64,000 nucleotides of DNA, taken from the NCBI RefSeq assembly GCF_001748365.1, contig NZ_BDHH01000006.1, positions 62,001 to 126,000 of the forward strand. Reading direction: 5' to 3'. Shown here one piece after another: positions 33,909 to 42,594 of this stretch. The notes under the pieces are model-generated. The model did no database searches, had not been told where the DNA came from, and saw only the letters and a list, made by a program, of their open reading frames with translations. Within the stretch, counting starts at the first letter, position 1. The number at the start of each line of letters is the position of its first letter. The stretch comes from Fusibacter sp. 3D3. Lineage in GTDB: Bacteria; Bacillota; Clostridia; Peptostreptococcales; Acidaminobacteraceae. A program made the translations under genes and the position numbers.

Positions 33909-36900
33909 AGTGTCCACCCTTCCATCTCTTCTAATAATTTTAGATAATAGTTTTCAAAAACTTCTATTTCTTCTCTTCTCAAAGCCAGTTCCATTTTGAG
34001 CATAAGTCTTTTTAACACTTTATTATGACTAACTGTCTTTTTAAGTGATGCAAGTTGAGTTTCAGCTTCTATTAACTCCCCTTTGTTAATACTATAAATC
34101 ACTTCGTTTAGCATTTTCTTGAGTTCAATGAGCTCAATTGCGACGTTGTCATTTTCTGAACTTTTTATCCTATTAAGAATATCACGTGCTGAAGTCTCAG
34201 ATTCTAAATCTAGTTTACCATGCTTCATTATCATTTCAAAGAACAGCTTTACATCAATGGGCTTAGCAAGGTAGTCATCAAACCCCTCATTGATCATTTT
34301 TTGACGGTCATCCTTCAAAGCGTATGCTGTCAAAGCAATAATGGGGATCACCCTATTCTCGAGCGCTTGCATTTCTCTAATTTTTTTTGTAGCATCAATG
34401 CCATTCATATTTGGCATCTGAATGTCCATAATAACCAAATCATATGCATCAGCATCATACCTCTTGATACATTCTATGCCATCCTCAGCTATATCAACAC
34501 GATGGCCCTGAAGATTTAACAACTTTTCAACCACTATTTGATTTATCTTATCATCTTCAGCCACAAGAATTTTGAGTTTCTTATTGACAACAGGGATAAC
34601 AAGCTCTTTCTTTTGAGGATCTTTCACGACTTCTTCTGTCAACATAAAGGGTAGCACAAGTTTAAAAGCGGAGCCTTGGTTAACTTCTGAAACTACAGAT
34701 AAATTACCTTTCATGAGTTTTGCCATACTCTTTGAAATTGTGAGTCCTAATCCAGTCCCACCGTATTTACGTGTAGCACTTGAATCCGCTTGATTAAAAC
34801 TTTCAAATATTTTTTCTTGATTGGCTTTTGAAATGCCTATACCGCTGTCAATCACTTCAAAACGAGCTTCAATGAGTTGTTCACTCTTCTCAACATGTGA
34901 GACTTTGAGCTTTACAAAACCATTTTCAGTGAATTTAATAGCATTGTAGATCAAATTGTTGAGAATTTGGCCTAGCTTGTGTTCGTCACCAATCACATAA
35001 TCGGGTATATCATAACTTATTTCTAATATGAACTCAATATTTTTCTCAATCGCTTGAATTTTAAGCGGTTGAACATGTTGTTGTACAAATCTTTTCAGAT
35101 TAAATATGCGCTCTTCAACAATCATTTTGCCTGCTTCTATTTTAGAAAAATCAAGAACGCTGTTTATAATTTTAAGAAGTGAAATAGCGCTTTCCTTAAC
35201 CATTTCCAAATTGGCTCTCTGTTGTTTATCCAGTGTACTCATTAGCGTCAATTCAGTCATCCCAATAATCCCATTCATGGGTGTTCTAATCTCATGACTC
35301 ATATTTGCTAAAAACATGCTCTTTGCCTTGTTCGCCTCATCGGCCAAAAGCTTTGAAGTTTTAAGTTCCTCACGGTATTTAACTTGCTCTGTGGAATCTC
35401 TCAAAACAAATACATAAGCAATTTGATCATTAAAATTGATGACATTCCCAACAGTTTGAAGCCATTTCAAGTTTCCCTCTTTAGTTCTAATTCTAAATTC
35501 AATTTTATCTCTATTGATAAATTCCAAATTAACGCCATTTTCTATGGTATCGCTTTCCAGATCTTCAACATAGACAAACTTTCTAAAATCTTGATTTAAC
35601 ACTTCATCGATCTCATATCCTGTCAGCAATTTAACAGAAGGAGAAACATAAGTAATTAAATTACGGATATCTATTTGAATAATTGTATCCAACATGCTGT
35701 CGGTTAACAATCTTAGGTTGCGTTCACTCTCCACTAAATCCCTTGACATCTTCTTATAATCCGTAATATCTTGAAGCGCAATAATGATATGCAAATTGTT
35801 ATCTACAATCGCAGGTGATGCATTTAACCGCAAACAGCGGTTATCGTTTTTATTTTCATCTGGATTTTTATACATAATTTCCATACCCCTGACGATCATC
35901 TTTTTCTCTAAAACCCGTTTCAGTGTGCGCTCAATGAGACAGTCCTCACAGTTCAAACACACGGGGTTATCTACATCCGTATGGTATGTGCACAAAAAAA
36001 GCTGAATAAAATTCTTGTTAATAAGATCTTTCAATGTTAAATCAAAGATTTTAACGATTTCTTGATTGAGTTTGGTAATTCTAAATTGATCGTCGACAAT
36101 GGCAAGCCCCACAGTCGTATTTTCAAAGATGGCTTCCAATTTGGCTTTTTCATACTCTAAATGCTTTTCAGTTTCTTTCTTCGTCGTAATGTCACTTAAC
36201 ATAATGACATAGTTTGTTGTATTGCCACGGTCATCTCTAACCGCTTGCATTTGCAAACTTTCCCAATAACTTTCCCCACTACTGTTTTTAAGCATAATCT
36301 CTGTATTCCATTTTGAACGGTAATCAATATAGAAATTAACCATTTCTTCAAAATCGGATTCTCTCCTAGAAATCAGCAAATCTAAGGCATTTTTGCCCGT
36401 AAGAACATCCTCTTTCTCAAAATACTTATTTAAAAAATAAGGATTGCAATACTCAATAGCCCAAGATACGTCCGTTATGATCATAGAATTGTTACTTTGT
36501 TCAACCAAGCTTGAAAATTTTAAAAGTTTCTCCTCAGCCCTAAATACTCTGTCCATATCTCTGAAAATAATGACATATCCTGTAATCGTATTTTTCTCAT
36601 CATAAGATGCGGAAATACTTGCAGATATGTATTTATGAGAATCCTCTTCAAGTTTTAAAAGCGTATCTTTTGGTAGCCCAATGGCCTGCTGGTCTTTTTT
36701 TAATGCCTCCAAGGGTAGAAAAATACGCTCGTGCGTCAATCGATTTACAATTTCAAACACTTGATCAATGGGTTCACCTATTAGAGCCTTTTTCTCTCTT
36801 TCAAGAATATCACATGCTTTATGATTTACAAACGTAACGGTCTGCATTTCATTTGCAATAAGGATCCCCTCACCGGCTACCTCTAATATTTTTATCAAAT

Positions 36901-36922
36901 CTAAACGATCAATATGATCCAT
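33905..36922 (-). CDS. Multi-PAS hybrid sensor histidine kinase with receiver domain
   Basis: A 1005-residue soluble kinase. Four PAS domains cover about 1-130, 135-255, 258-395 and 395-515. HisKA has its histidine in MSHEIRTPMNG (about 544), the ATPase domain spans about 645-765 (NLIYNAIKFTENG, DSGIGI, GTGLGLTIS), and a receiver domain at about 785-905 has Asp near 830 (LVIMDIQMPN). The last 95 residues are helical and may be an Hpt-like or docking domain. PAS3 carries a cysteine cluster CTYHTDVDNPVCLNCEDC that could bind a metal or FeS cluster. There is no membrane segment, so it senses a cytoplasmic signal. Overlaps the CheY-like gene. Confidence 0.9.
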   Translation of the reverse strand: MDHIDRLDLIKILEVAGEGILIANEMQTVTFVNHKACDILEREKKALIGEPIDQVFEIVNRLTHERIFLPLEALKKDQQAIGLPKDTLLKLEEDSHKYISASISASYDEKNTITGYVIIFRDMDRVFRAEEKLLKFSSLVEQSNNSMIITDVSWAIEYCNPYFLNKYFEKEDVLTGKNALDLLISRRESDFEEMVNFYIDYRSKWNTEIMLKNSSGESYWESLQMQAVRDDRGNTTNYVIMLSDITTKKETEKHLEYEKAKLEAIFENTTVGLAIVDDQFRITKLNQEIVKIFDLTLKDLINKNFIQLFLCTYHTDVDNPVCLNCEDCLIERTLKRVLEKKMIVRGMEIMYKNPDENKNDNRCLRLNASPAIVDNNLHIIIALQDITDYKKMSRDLVESERNLRLLTDSMLDTIIQIDIRNLITYVSPSVKLLTGYEIDEVLNQDFRKFVYVEDLESDTIENGVNLEFINRDKIEFRIRTKEGNLKWLQTVGNVINFNDQIAYVFVLRDSTEQVKYREELKTSKLLADEANKAKSMFLANMSHEIRTPMNGIIGMTELTLMSTLDKQQRANLEMVKESAISLLKIINSVLDFSKIEAGKMIVEERIFNLKRFVQQHVQPLKIQAIEKNIEFILEISYDIPDYVIGDEHKLGQILNNLIYNAIKFTENGFVKLKVSHVEKSEQLIEARFEVIDSGIGISKANQEKIFESFNQADSSATRKYGGTGLGLTISKSMAKLMKGNLSVVSEVNQGSAFKLVLPFMLTEEVVKDPQKKELVIPVVNKKLKILVAEDDKINQIVVEKLLNLQGHRVDIAEDGIECIKRYDADAYDLVIMDIQMPNMNGIDATKKIREMQALENRVIPIIALTAYALKDDRQKMINEGFDDYLAKPIDVKLFFEMIMKHGKLDLESETSARDILNRIKSSENDNVAIELIELKKMLNEVIYSINKGELIEAETQLASLKKTVSHNKVLKRLMLKMELALRREEIEVFENYYLKLLEEMEGWTL

Positions 36923-37048
36923 GTTATCACCTTCTTTTTTTAACCTATTCTTCTATCCTATTCTTAACCACTCTCTGGTAATTTAAACAAACATTTCGGC
37001 AGTTTAAAATTAATCCGCAATAAAATCACTTAACTTTTACATAAAAAC

Positions 37049-37098
37049 AAAAGAGCTCTATCCAAAAGTTTGAATCTCTTTTGGATAGAGCTCTTTTT
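37049..37098 (-). terminator. Terminator of the hydG-hydF operon
   Basis: AAAAGAGCTCTATCCAAAAG pairs perfectly over 20 bases with the 37079-37098 arm around a nine-base loop, 21 bases after the hydF stop. On the minus strand it is followed by TTTTGTTTTT. Confidence 0.85.
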
Positions 37099-37118
37099 AA
37101 GGCTGTATCTTCTTTTTT

Positions 37119-38309
37119 CTATAAGTTCAAAATCTCAACACTTCTCTCTAATATGCCGTTAAAATAAGCAAGTGCCAAGCCATAATTTGTAATATAGACC
37201 TTTTGGTTTTCGCACAAATCGATTCTCGTCTGCATACTTTTTCGATTCATCATGCAAGCGCCACAATGAATGATCAGATCAAAAGCATTGGGATTCTCAG
37301 GGAAATCATGTCCCATAGAAAATGTGATCTCAACTTGATCTGAAATTTTATTTCGGATCAAGTTGGGAATTTTAACACGACCGATATCCTCATGTGAATG
37401 ATTATGTGTGCAACTTTCAGAAATTAGAATTTTAGCATTGGGTTTTAATGCTTTAAAGGCATCAACCCCCTCAATCAAACTTTTTATATCCCCCTTTTGA
37501 CGTGCGAAAAGAATAGAAAAACTGGTCAGCTTAATATGCTCTGGCACAATTTTACTGACTGCTCCAAAAGCTTGAGAATCGGTTACAACGAGGTCCACTT
37601 TGGGGAGTTCTTTCAAAGCTACTTCGAGTTCTGTATCTCTTACGACATAACTTTTTATACCGTGATCTAAACAATCTCTAATAAGCTGCACTTGAGGTAG
37701 AATAATTCTACCTTTAGGCGCTTCAGAATCAATCGGAACAACCAATACAACGGTACTGCCATAAGGCAAAAGATCGCCCACAATAACAGGTTCTTCTTCA
37801 ATTTTTGTCAATTGGCTCATCAACTTTTGATTGAGCTCATGAATATCTGTCATCACTTGTGTTGAAACAAAAGTGACATCACCAAAATTCGAACGAATCG
37901 CTTGTTTCTGAATCTCATTTAATAAATCCGCTTTATTCACAACACACATAAACGGGATTCCATATTTTTTAAAAGTGCCCGTCATTGCCTTGTATTCTTG
38001 AACATCTGGAGCAGCTCCATCCACAAGATAAATCGCAAAATCCGTTCTACTCAGCATTTTTTTAGATTTTTCAACTCTTAAGTCTCCGAGTAAGCCTTCA
38101 TCATCAAGTCCAGCTGTATCTATAAATACAACTGGCCCAAAAGGTATAAGCTCCATTGCTTTAAATACAGGATCGGTTGTTGTGCCTTCTACTTCAGATA
38201 CAACTGCAATATCTTGACCTATAATGGCATTGAAAAGGGATGATTTTCCTGCATTCCTATTGCCATAAATGCCTATATGAAAGCGATTTGCATGAGGTGT
38301 TTTATTCAT
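37119..38309 (-). CDS. hydF: [FeFe]-hydrogenase maturation GTPase HydF
   Basis: A 396-residue scaffold protein that receives the diiron centre built by HydE and HydG and passes it to apo-HydA. The GTPase domain shows G1 GNRNAGKSS, G3 DTAGL and G4 NKAD. After a dimerisation domain, the FeS domain carries CTHNHSHEDIG and HCGACMMNRKSM, which supply the cysteines and histidine of the [4Fe-4S] cluster. Length is normal for the family. It lies 15 bases after hydG, with AGGGAGG upstream of the ATG. HydA and HydE are not in the window. Confidence 0.95.
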   Translation of the reverse strand: MNKTPHANRFHIGIYGNRNAGKSSLFNAIIGQDIAVVSEVEGTTTDPVFKAMELIPFGPVVFIDTAGLDDEGLLGDLRVEKSKKMLSRTDFAIYLVDGAAPDVQEYKAMTGTFKKYGIPFMCVVNKADLLNEIQKQAIRSNFGDVTFVSTQVMTDIHELNQKLMSQLTKIEEEPVIVGDLLPYGSTVVLVVPIDSEAPKGRIILPQVQLIRDCLDHGIKSYVVRDTELEVALKELPKVDLVVTDSQAFGAVSKIVPEHIKLTSFSILFARQKGDIKSLIEGVDAFKALKPNAKILISESCTHNHSHEDIGRVKIPNLIRNKISDQVEITFSMGHDFPENPNAFDLIIHCGACMMNRKSMQTRIDLCENQKVYITNYGLALAYFNGILERSVEILNL

Positions 38310-38324
38310 TATACCCTCCCTAAT

Positions 38325-39737
38325 TTATAAGAAAATGTCTCTTTTACCTTCAGATAAATCTTTAAGACCTTGTATAACAACTTGTTTGGTTTCAGGTTTT
38401 TTGATTTTTTCAACTTCTTTTGCAATAAAATGATCTGCCATTTCTTTAAGCTCCTCATCTCCAAAATCAAGTGCGTATTCCTTTAATGTCATCAATGCAT
38501 TCGGCTGACATACATGTTGAATCTCGCCCGTCTTTGCAAGTTTCATAAAACGATCCCCAGTCCGTCCCATTCTATAGCAAGAAGTACAATAACTTGGAAT
38601 AAAACCATCTTTAATCAGACCTTTTATGACTTCCATTGGGGATCTTTCATCCGAAATTGCAAACTGTTTTATATCATGATTGCCTTCTTCTTCCTCTTTA
38701 TAGCCACCAACACCCGTACACGAACCTGCACTGAGTTGTGATATCCCATGGTAGAGCAATTCATTTCTAATCACTTCGGTTTCTCTGGTGGACAAAATCA
38801 AGCCCGTAAAGGGCACTGCAATTCGAAGTATTGCGACGATCTTTTTAAAAGTCGCATCGTCAATTAACGCATTGAAATCTACCATTTCCATGCCTTCAGC
38901 TTTTTTGATGCGAGGTACAGAAATTGTATGGAAGCCAACGCCATAATGGTCTTCAAGATGCTTGTTATGCATCATTAGAGCCAATACTTCGAATTTATAA
39001 TCCGCAAGGCCGAACAAGACGCCTGCACCGACATCGTCCACGCCACCTTGCATTGAACGGTCAAAGGCTGTTAAGTGATATTCATAATCGCCTTTGATAC
39101 ACTTTGGATGCATATCTTCATAAGTGGGTTTATGATACGTTTCTTGGAACAATATATAAGTGCCAATATCCGCTGCTTTCAGCTTTATATAATTTTCAAC
39201 TGTTGTTGAAGCAATATTCACGTTGATACGTCTAATATTGCTCTTTTCACTTGCCTCACTATAGATCGTCTTCATTGCATTCAATATATAATCAATATCA
39301 CAATTAACGGGATCTTCACCAGCTTCAAGTGCAATTCTCTTATGCCCCATTTTTTCTAGGATTCGAACTTCAGCTCTGATTTCTTCTTCCGAAAGCTTTC
39401 TTCTAGCAAACTTATTTTCACGCTTATAACCACAATATTTACAATTGTTCACACAATAGTCACTCACATATAGCGGTGCAAAAATAACCACTCGATTACC
39501 ATAGATTTCGCTTTTGATCTTCTCAGCAATTTTGTAGATTTGTGACACATGCTCTTCTGATTCAGCTTGTAGTAAGATCGCAATTTCTTCATAAGTCAAG
39601 CCCTTTTTATCTGCAGCTCTTCTAATGACATTTTGAATATCTTCATGAGTTGCATTTTTTGCATTTTCTAAAATTTGACCGATCTGTTCATGATTGATGA
39701 AGTTTGCTTCCGTGTAATTATGATCGTTGTACTTCAT
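38325..39737 (-). CDS. hydG: [FeFe]-hydrogenase maturase HydG (radical SAM tyrosine lyase)
   Basis: A 470-residue radical SAM enzyme that splits tyrosine to p-cresol and dehydroglycine, yielding the CO and cyanide ligands of the hydrogenase H-cluster. The SAM cluster motif is CVNNCKYCGYKREN (about residues 93-106), and the C-terminal auxiliary cluster is CTSCYRMGRTGDRFM (about 385-400). CTGVGGYKEEEEG lies between. Length and both clusters separate it from the thiazole enzyme ThiH. The gene sits between the TM1266-like regulator and hydF, with GGAGG seven bases before the ATG. Confidence 0.95.
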   Translation of the reverse strand: MKYNDHNYTEANFINHEQIGQILENAKNATHEDIQNVIRRAADKKGLTYEEIAILLQAESEEHVSQIYKIAEKIKSEIYGNRVVIFAPLYVSDYCVNNCKYCGYKRENKFARRKLSEEEIRAEVRILEKMGHKRIALEAGEDPVNCDIDYILNAMKTIYSEASEKSNIRRINVNIASTTVENYIKLKAADIGTYILFQETYHKPTYEDMHPKCIKGDYEYHLTAFDRSMQGGVDDVGAGVLFGLADYKFEVLALMMHNKHLEDHYGVGFHTISVPRIKKAEGMEMVDFNALIDDATFKKIVAILRIAVPFTGLILSTRETEVIRNELLYHGISQLSAGSCTGVGGYKEEEEGNHDIKQFAISDERSPMEVIKGLIKDGFIPSYCTSCYRMGRTGDRFMKLAKTGEIQHVCQPNALMTLKEYALDFGDEELKEMADHFIAKEVEKIKKPETKQVVIQGLKDLSEGKRDIFL

Positions 39738-39763
39738 AAGTTTGCCTCCATTTTCAATGTAAA

Positions 39764-40024
39764 TTATGCATCAACTGACTTTTTCGAAATAGAAGTTTTG
39801 ACTGAAACATTTTTAAGATTTCCAAGTTTGCCAGTGAGACCATTGATCTCATCCATCTCGCCAATCACTATGATGGTAATCACGGATATACCATACTGAT
39901 CAAAGGGGATTCCCGTCCTACCTCTGACAATTTCTTTAAACTCCGAAACGATTTCATTAAATCTACTTTGAACGCCTTGTGCATCTTCTAGTATTGCGCT
40001 AATAACAGCGACTTTCTTTGTCAT
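39764..40024 (-). CDS. TM1266-family iron-only hydrogenase system putative regulator
   Basis: An 86-residue ACT-like protein. It has KKVAVISAILEDAQGVQSRFNEIVSEF at the N-terminus, a central RTGIPFDQYGISVITIIVIGEMDEINGLTGKLG, and ends in NVSVKTSISKK. The pattern and the position just before hydG match the TM1266 family, often annotated as the putative regulator of the iron-only hydrogenase system; related to NikR-type ligand domains without the DNA-binding arm. It therefore probably senses a metabolite but its partner is unknown. GGGAGG lies six bases before the ATG. It heads the operon behind a structured leader. Confidence 0.88.
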   Translation of the reverse strand: MTKKVAVISAILEDAQGVQSRFNEIVSEFKEIVRGRTGIPFDQYGISVITIIVIGEMDEINGLTGKLGNLKNVSVKTSISKKSVDA

Positions 40025-40082
40025 TTTTACCTCCCGATATCCTATTTATCATTGTCTGTCAAAACTCCGTTTTCCCCGACAC

Positions 40083-40140
40083 GTCCTCGTCTAACCGCAA
40101 AGCGCAGGCTGAACATTCCCGCTCTTTGCTGGACGAAGAC
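40083..40140 (-). other. Structured element in the leader of the hydrogenase-maturation operon
   Basis: On the minus strand GTCTTCGTC pairs with GACGAGGAC (one wobble) and encloses GCAAAG-a-GCGGG pairing with CCTGC-g-CTTTGC. The long stem lies between a terminator (40154-40178) and the TM1266-like start codon. It does not look like a named riboswitch to me. Confidence 0.5.
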
Positions 40141-40153
40141 TAATGATCACTAT

Positions 40154-40178
40154 AAAAAAACCTTCTCAAAGAGAAGGT
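40154..40178 (-). terminator. Intrinsic terminator upstream of the hyd operon
   Basis: ACCTTCTC pairs with GAGAAGGT around TTT, followed by TTTTTTT on the minus strand. It could end the upstream GGDEF gene transcript (stop at 40410) or attenuate a transcript starting near 40266 that reads into the hyd genes. Confidence 0.8.
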
Positions 40179-40210
40179 CTATCACAACAAAAGGTTTCAC
40201 AAGTTCTCGT

Positions 40211-40249
40211 TCAACCCTTGGTCGAGCGAAAAATAATGAAATTGATCAT
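40211..40249 (-). CDS. Candidate 12-residue leader peptide ahead of the hyd-operon terminator
   Basis: ATG at 40249 opens a frame encoding MINFIIFRSTKG, ending 33 bases before the terminator stem. AAGGA lies 11 bases upstream, which is longer than ideal. A weak promoter (TTTACC, 17 bases, TATCTA at 40272-40300) precedes it. The order promoter, short frame, terminator fits an attenuator, but chance is a real alternative. Confidence 0.25.
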   Translation of the reverse strand: MINFIIFRSTKG

Positions 40250-40409
40250 GATGGATTACTTCCTTTCAGATTAGATACTCTGCTCTGTTAGGTCGGTAAA
40301 AATTGTTAGACAAAACTCACAAGCTATTGCAAATGCTCACGAATTTTGAATCTGTTTGTTAATATCTTATCAATCATTTTTAAAACTGTCAAGTCCTTAT
40401 ATTCATGAT

Positions 40410-42524
40410 TTAAAATTTTATAATCTGCACTTGATTTCTGCCCACACGTTTTGAGCCATATAAAGCAATATCCGCATTTTTGAGCAGTAAGTCTTCATTG
40501 GTATCGTCATTATAATGTTCAAATATAGCCACACCAATACTTATGGTCACTCTCTTATCAATACCAGCTTCCTTATGGGGTATATTGAGCTCATTGACAC
40601 CCTTTAAAATCTGATGCGCAAGGCCTTTTACATTTTCATAGTTTGCATTTGGCAAGATCACAAGGAACTCATCACCTCCAAATCTATAGATATAAGGTGT
40701 CGCCGTTGAGGATTCTCTAAAAATAATACTTGAAATCAATTTGATGACTACATCGCCTTCTAAATGACCATATTTGTCATTGTATTCTTTGAAAAAATCG
40801 ATATCACACAAAATGGTCGCAATCTCAGATTGCTCTGTCCTAATTGTATTTAATATTTTTTTTACATCTTCATTGAGTGCATTTCGGTTGAGCAAACCGC
40901 TAAGACCATCTCTTCTGGAAATCTGTTCAAGTGTCTTATTTAAAGATTTCATTTGCTCACTTTTAAGTGCATTTGTGATTGCAATTGAGATGTAAGAAGA
41001 AAAGACCCTTATCATTTCAAGCTCATAATGATCAAACCCATTCTGTTCATATTTTTGCAGAGAAAAGACACCAATAACCGCGTTATCATTGATCAGCGGG
41101 ACATAAAACACAGTTTCATAAGGGACGGTGATTCCTGGAAAATTCACATCTAAAGCTTCAAAGTCATCCAACTTTAATTGCGTATTCAGACCGGTGTAGA
41201 TCTCTTTCCCATTTCTTATGGTCCACGCAGCAAGACTGCTTTTATTGGAAACATTAATATCATAAGTTAAGGTTATTTCCCCTGCATGATACATGGTTCG
41301 TCTTGTTATTAATGCGTTCTCCTTGTCGTGTAAACCAATCACGATGGCATCACAAGCAACAAAACTTTTAAGTTTTTGAATAATGAGTTTTATTAAAGCC
41401 TCATAATCTTGTTCTTTTGAAATATCTTTTGAAACTTCATGTATAAACCTCATATTCTCGAAAAGTTTTTCGTTATTTGCTCTTATTTTTTCATTCAACT
41501 CAATTTCAGTTTTTTCAGTTAATTGGTAGATACTTGCCTCATAAAGGTTGCGCATCATTTTTTCATCATAGTGCACAAGTTTGCGATAGTTTTCAAATCC
41601 AATATCATACAGTTTAAGTTCTTCAGTCAAGTGACAACAAGTCTTCAAAGCTTCTCTTAAAATTTCATGATCCTCTATCTTTTCAGAATTTTCGACGACT
41701 TTTTGGCACAGTTCAAATGCTTCTGCCAATCTTCCTGTTCTAGAAAGCTGCTTGACACGTTCGTAGCTGACATCGTTTAAACCCGCAGCATCTTGTTCGG
41801 CTTCAAATAATGCTTCGGCTCTATTGAGTTCTTTTTCAGCCTCTGTGTAATGCTCTTGAATTCTAAGGTATTTGCTCCGCACAATATGGTACAACCCCTC
41901 AAGGTTCTTTTGGGATTTAAGACACTCCGCCATCATTTCTAAGTACCACGACACCTCTTCCAGTTGTTTTTGATCTAACGACTGATCAATGATGTTATAG
42001 GCGACTAAATACTGCGATTTAATGTTGAATTCCTTTCTTGCAAGTTCAAATGCTTCTTTATAGTAATAAATTGCCTTATCTTTCATCCCCATTGAATTGT
42101 AAACCGTTGCAATATTGTTGATTAAAGTACTTCTGTAATTGATTTTTTGATCCTTATGCTCTGTTAGTCGTAGCCCTTGGTGATAATAATCAAGGGCTAA
42201 TGCAAATCTGCCTAATTGGTTGTGAACATTACCCAATATATTAATGATTTTAAGATTTAAATCTTGATCTTCCAAATTATGAGCCAGATTTATTGCTTTT
42301 ATCGCAGTATCATGAGCCAGATTAATATTGCCAGCAAACAATAATTCTAGTGCATAATTGGCTAAAGTTCTCGCTTTTAAATAATCATCCGTAATTTGAT
42401 CCAAATCCTGTAAAAGACAGCTCAATGAATTAAGTTTTACTTTATGAGTAATTCGATCCTCATTTTCTACCTCATTATTTATTCGATTACACATATCAAC
42501 AATAGAATTGTAAGTCAGCGTCAA
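40410..42524 (-). CDS. TPR-GAF-GGDEF diguanylate cyclase
   Basis: A 704-residue cytoplasmic signalling protein. About 1-330 is a series of tetratricopeptide repeats (ALDYYHQGLRLTE, MGMKDKAIYYYKEAFELAR). A short coiled coil leads to a GAF domain at about 365-510. The GGDEF domain spans about 540-703 with the intact active site RFGGDEFLVILP near 617. No RxxD inhibitory site is seen five residues before GGDEF, so product inhibition may be weak. It should make cyclic-di-GMP under control of a GAF ligand and of TPR-bound partners. Its neighbour encodes an EAL protein, with 70 bases between them. Confidence 0.9.
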   Translation of the reverse strand: MTLTYNSIVDMCNRINNEVENEDRITHKVKLNSLSCLLQDLDQITDDYLKARTLANYALELLFAGNINLAHDTAIKAINLAHNLEDQDLNLKIINILGNVHNQLGRFALALDYYHQGLRLTEHKDQKINYRSTLINNIATVYNSMGMKDKAIYYYKEAFELARKEFNIKSQYLVAYNIIDQSLDQKQLEEVSWYLEMMAECLKSQKNLEGLYHIVRSKYLRIQEHYTEAEKELNRAEALFEAEQDAAGLNDVSYERVKQLSRTGRLAEAFELCQKVVENSEKIEDHEILREALKTCCHLTEELKLYDIGFENYRKLVHYDEKMMRNLYEASIYQLTEKTEIELNEKIRANNEKLFENMRFIHEVSKDISKEQDYEALIKLIIQKLKSFVACDAIVIGLHDKENALITRRTMYHAGEITLTYDINVSNKSSLAAWTIRNGKEIYTGLNTQLKLDDFEALDVNFPGITVPYETVFYVPLINDNAVIGVFSLQKYEQNGFDHYELEMIRVFSSYISIAITNALKSEQMKSLNKTLEQISRRDGLSGLLNRNALNEDVKKILNTIRTEQSEIATILCDIDFFKEYNDKYGHLEGDVVIKLISSIIFRESSTATPYIYRFGGDEFLVILPNANYENVKGLAHQILKGVNELNIPHKEAGIDKRVTISIGVAIFEHYNDDTNEDLLLKNADIALYGSKRVGRNQVQIIKF

Positions 42525-42594
42525 TATTTTTCACCCCCAAAATATTGTATTATTGTAACATATTCTTGTGTATTTGAATAGCATTTTCCTATCA

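Noticed and set aside
34220-34519. 99-codon plus-strand frame within the hybrid kinase gene
   Set aside because: It is a shadow of the conserved kinase frame on the other strand, which has full domain support.
40052-40291. 79-codon plus-strand frame in the hyd operon leader
   Set aside because: It is antisense to a structured leader and terminator, with no ribosome site and unlikely composition.
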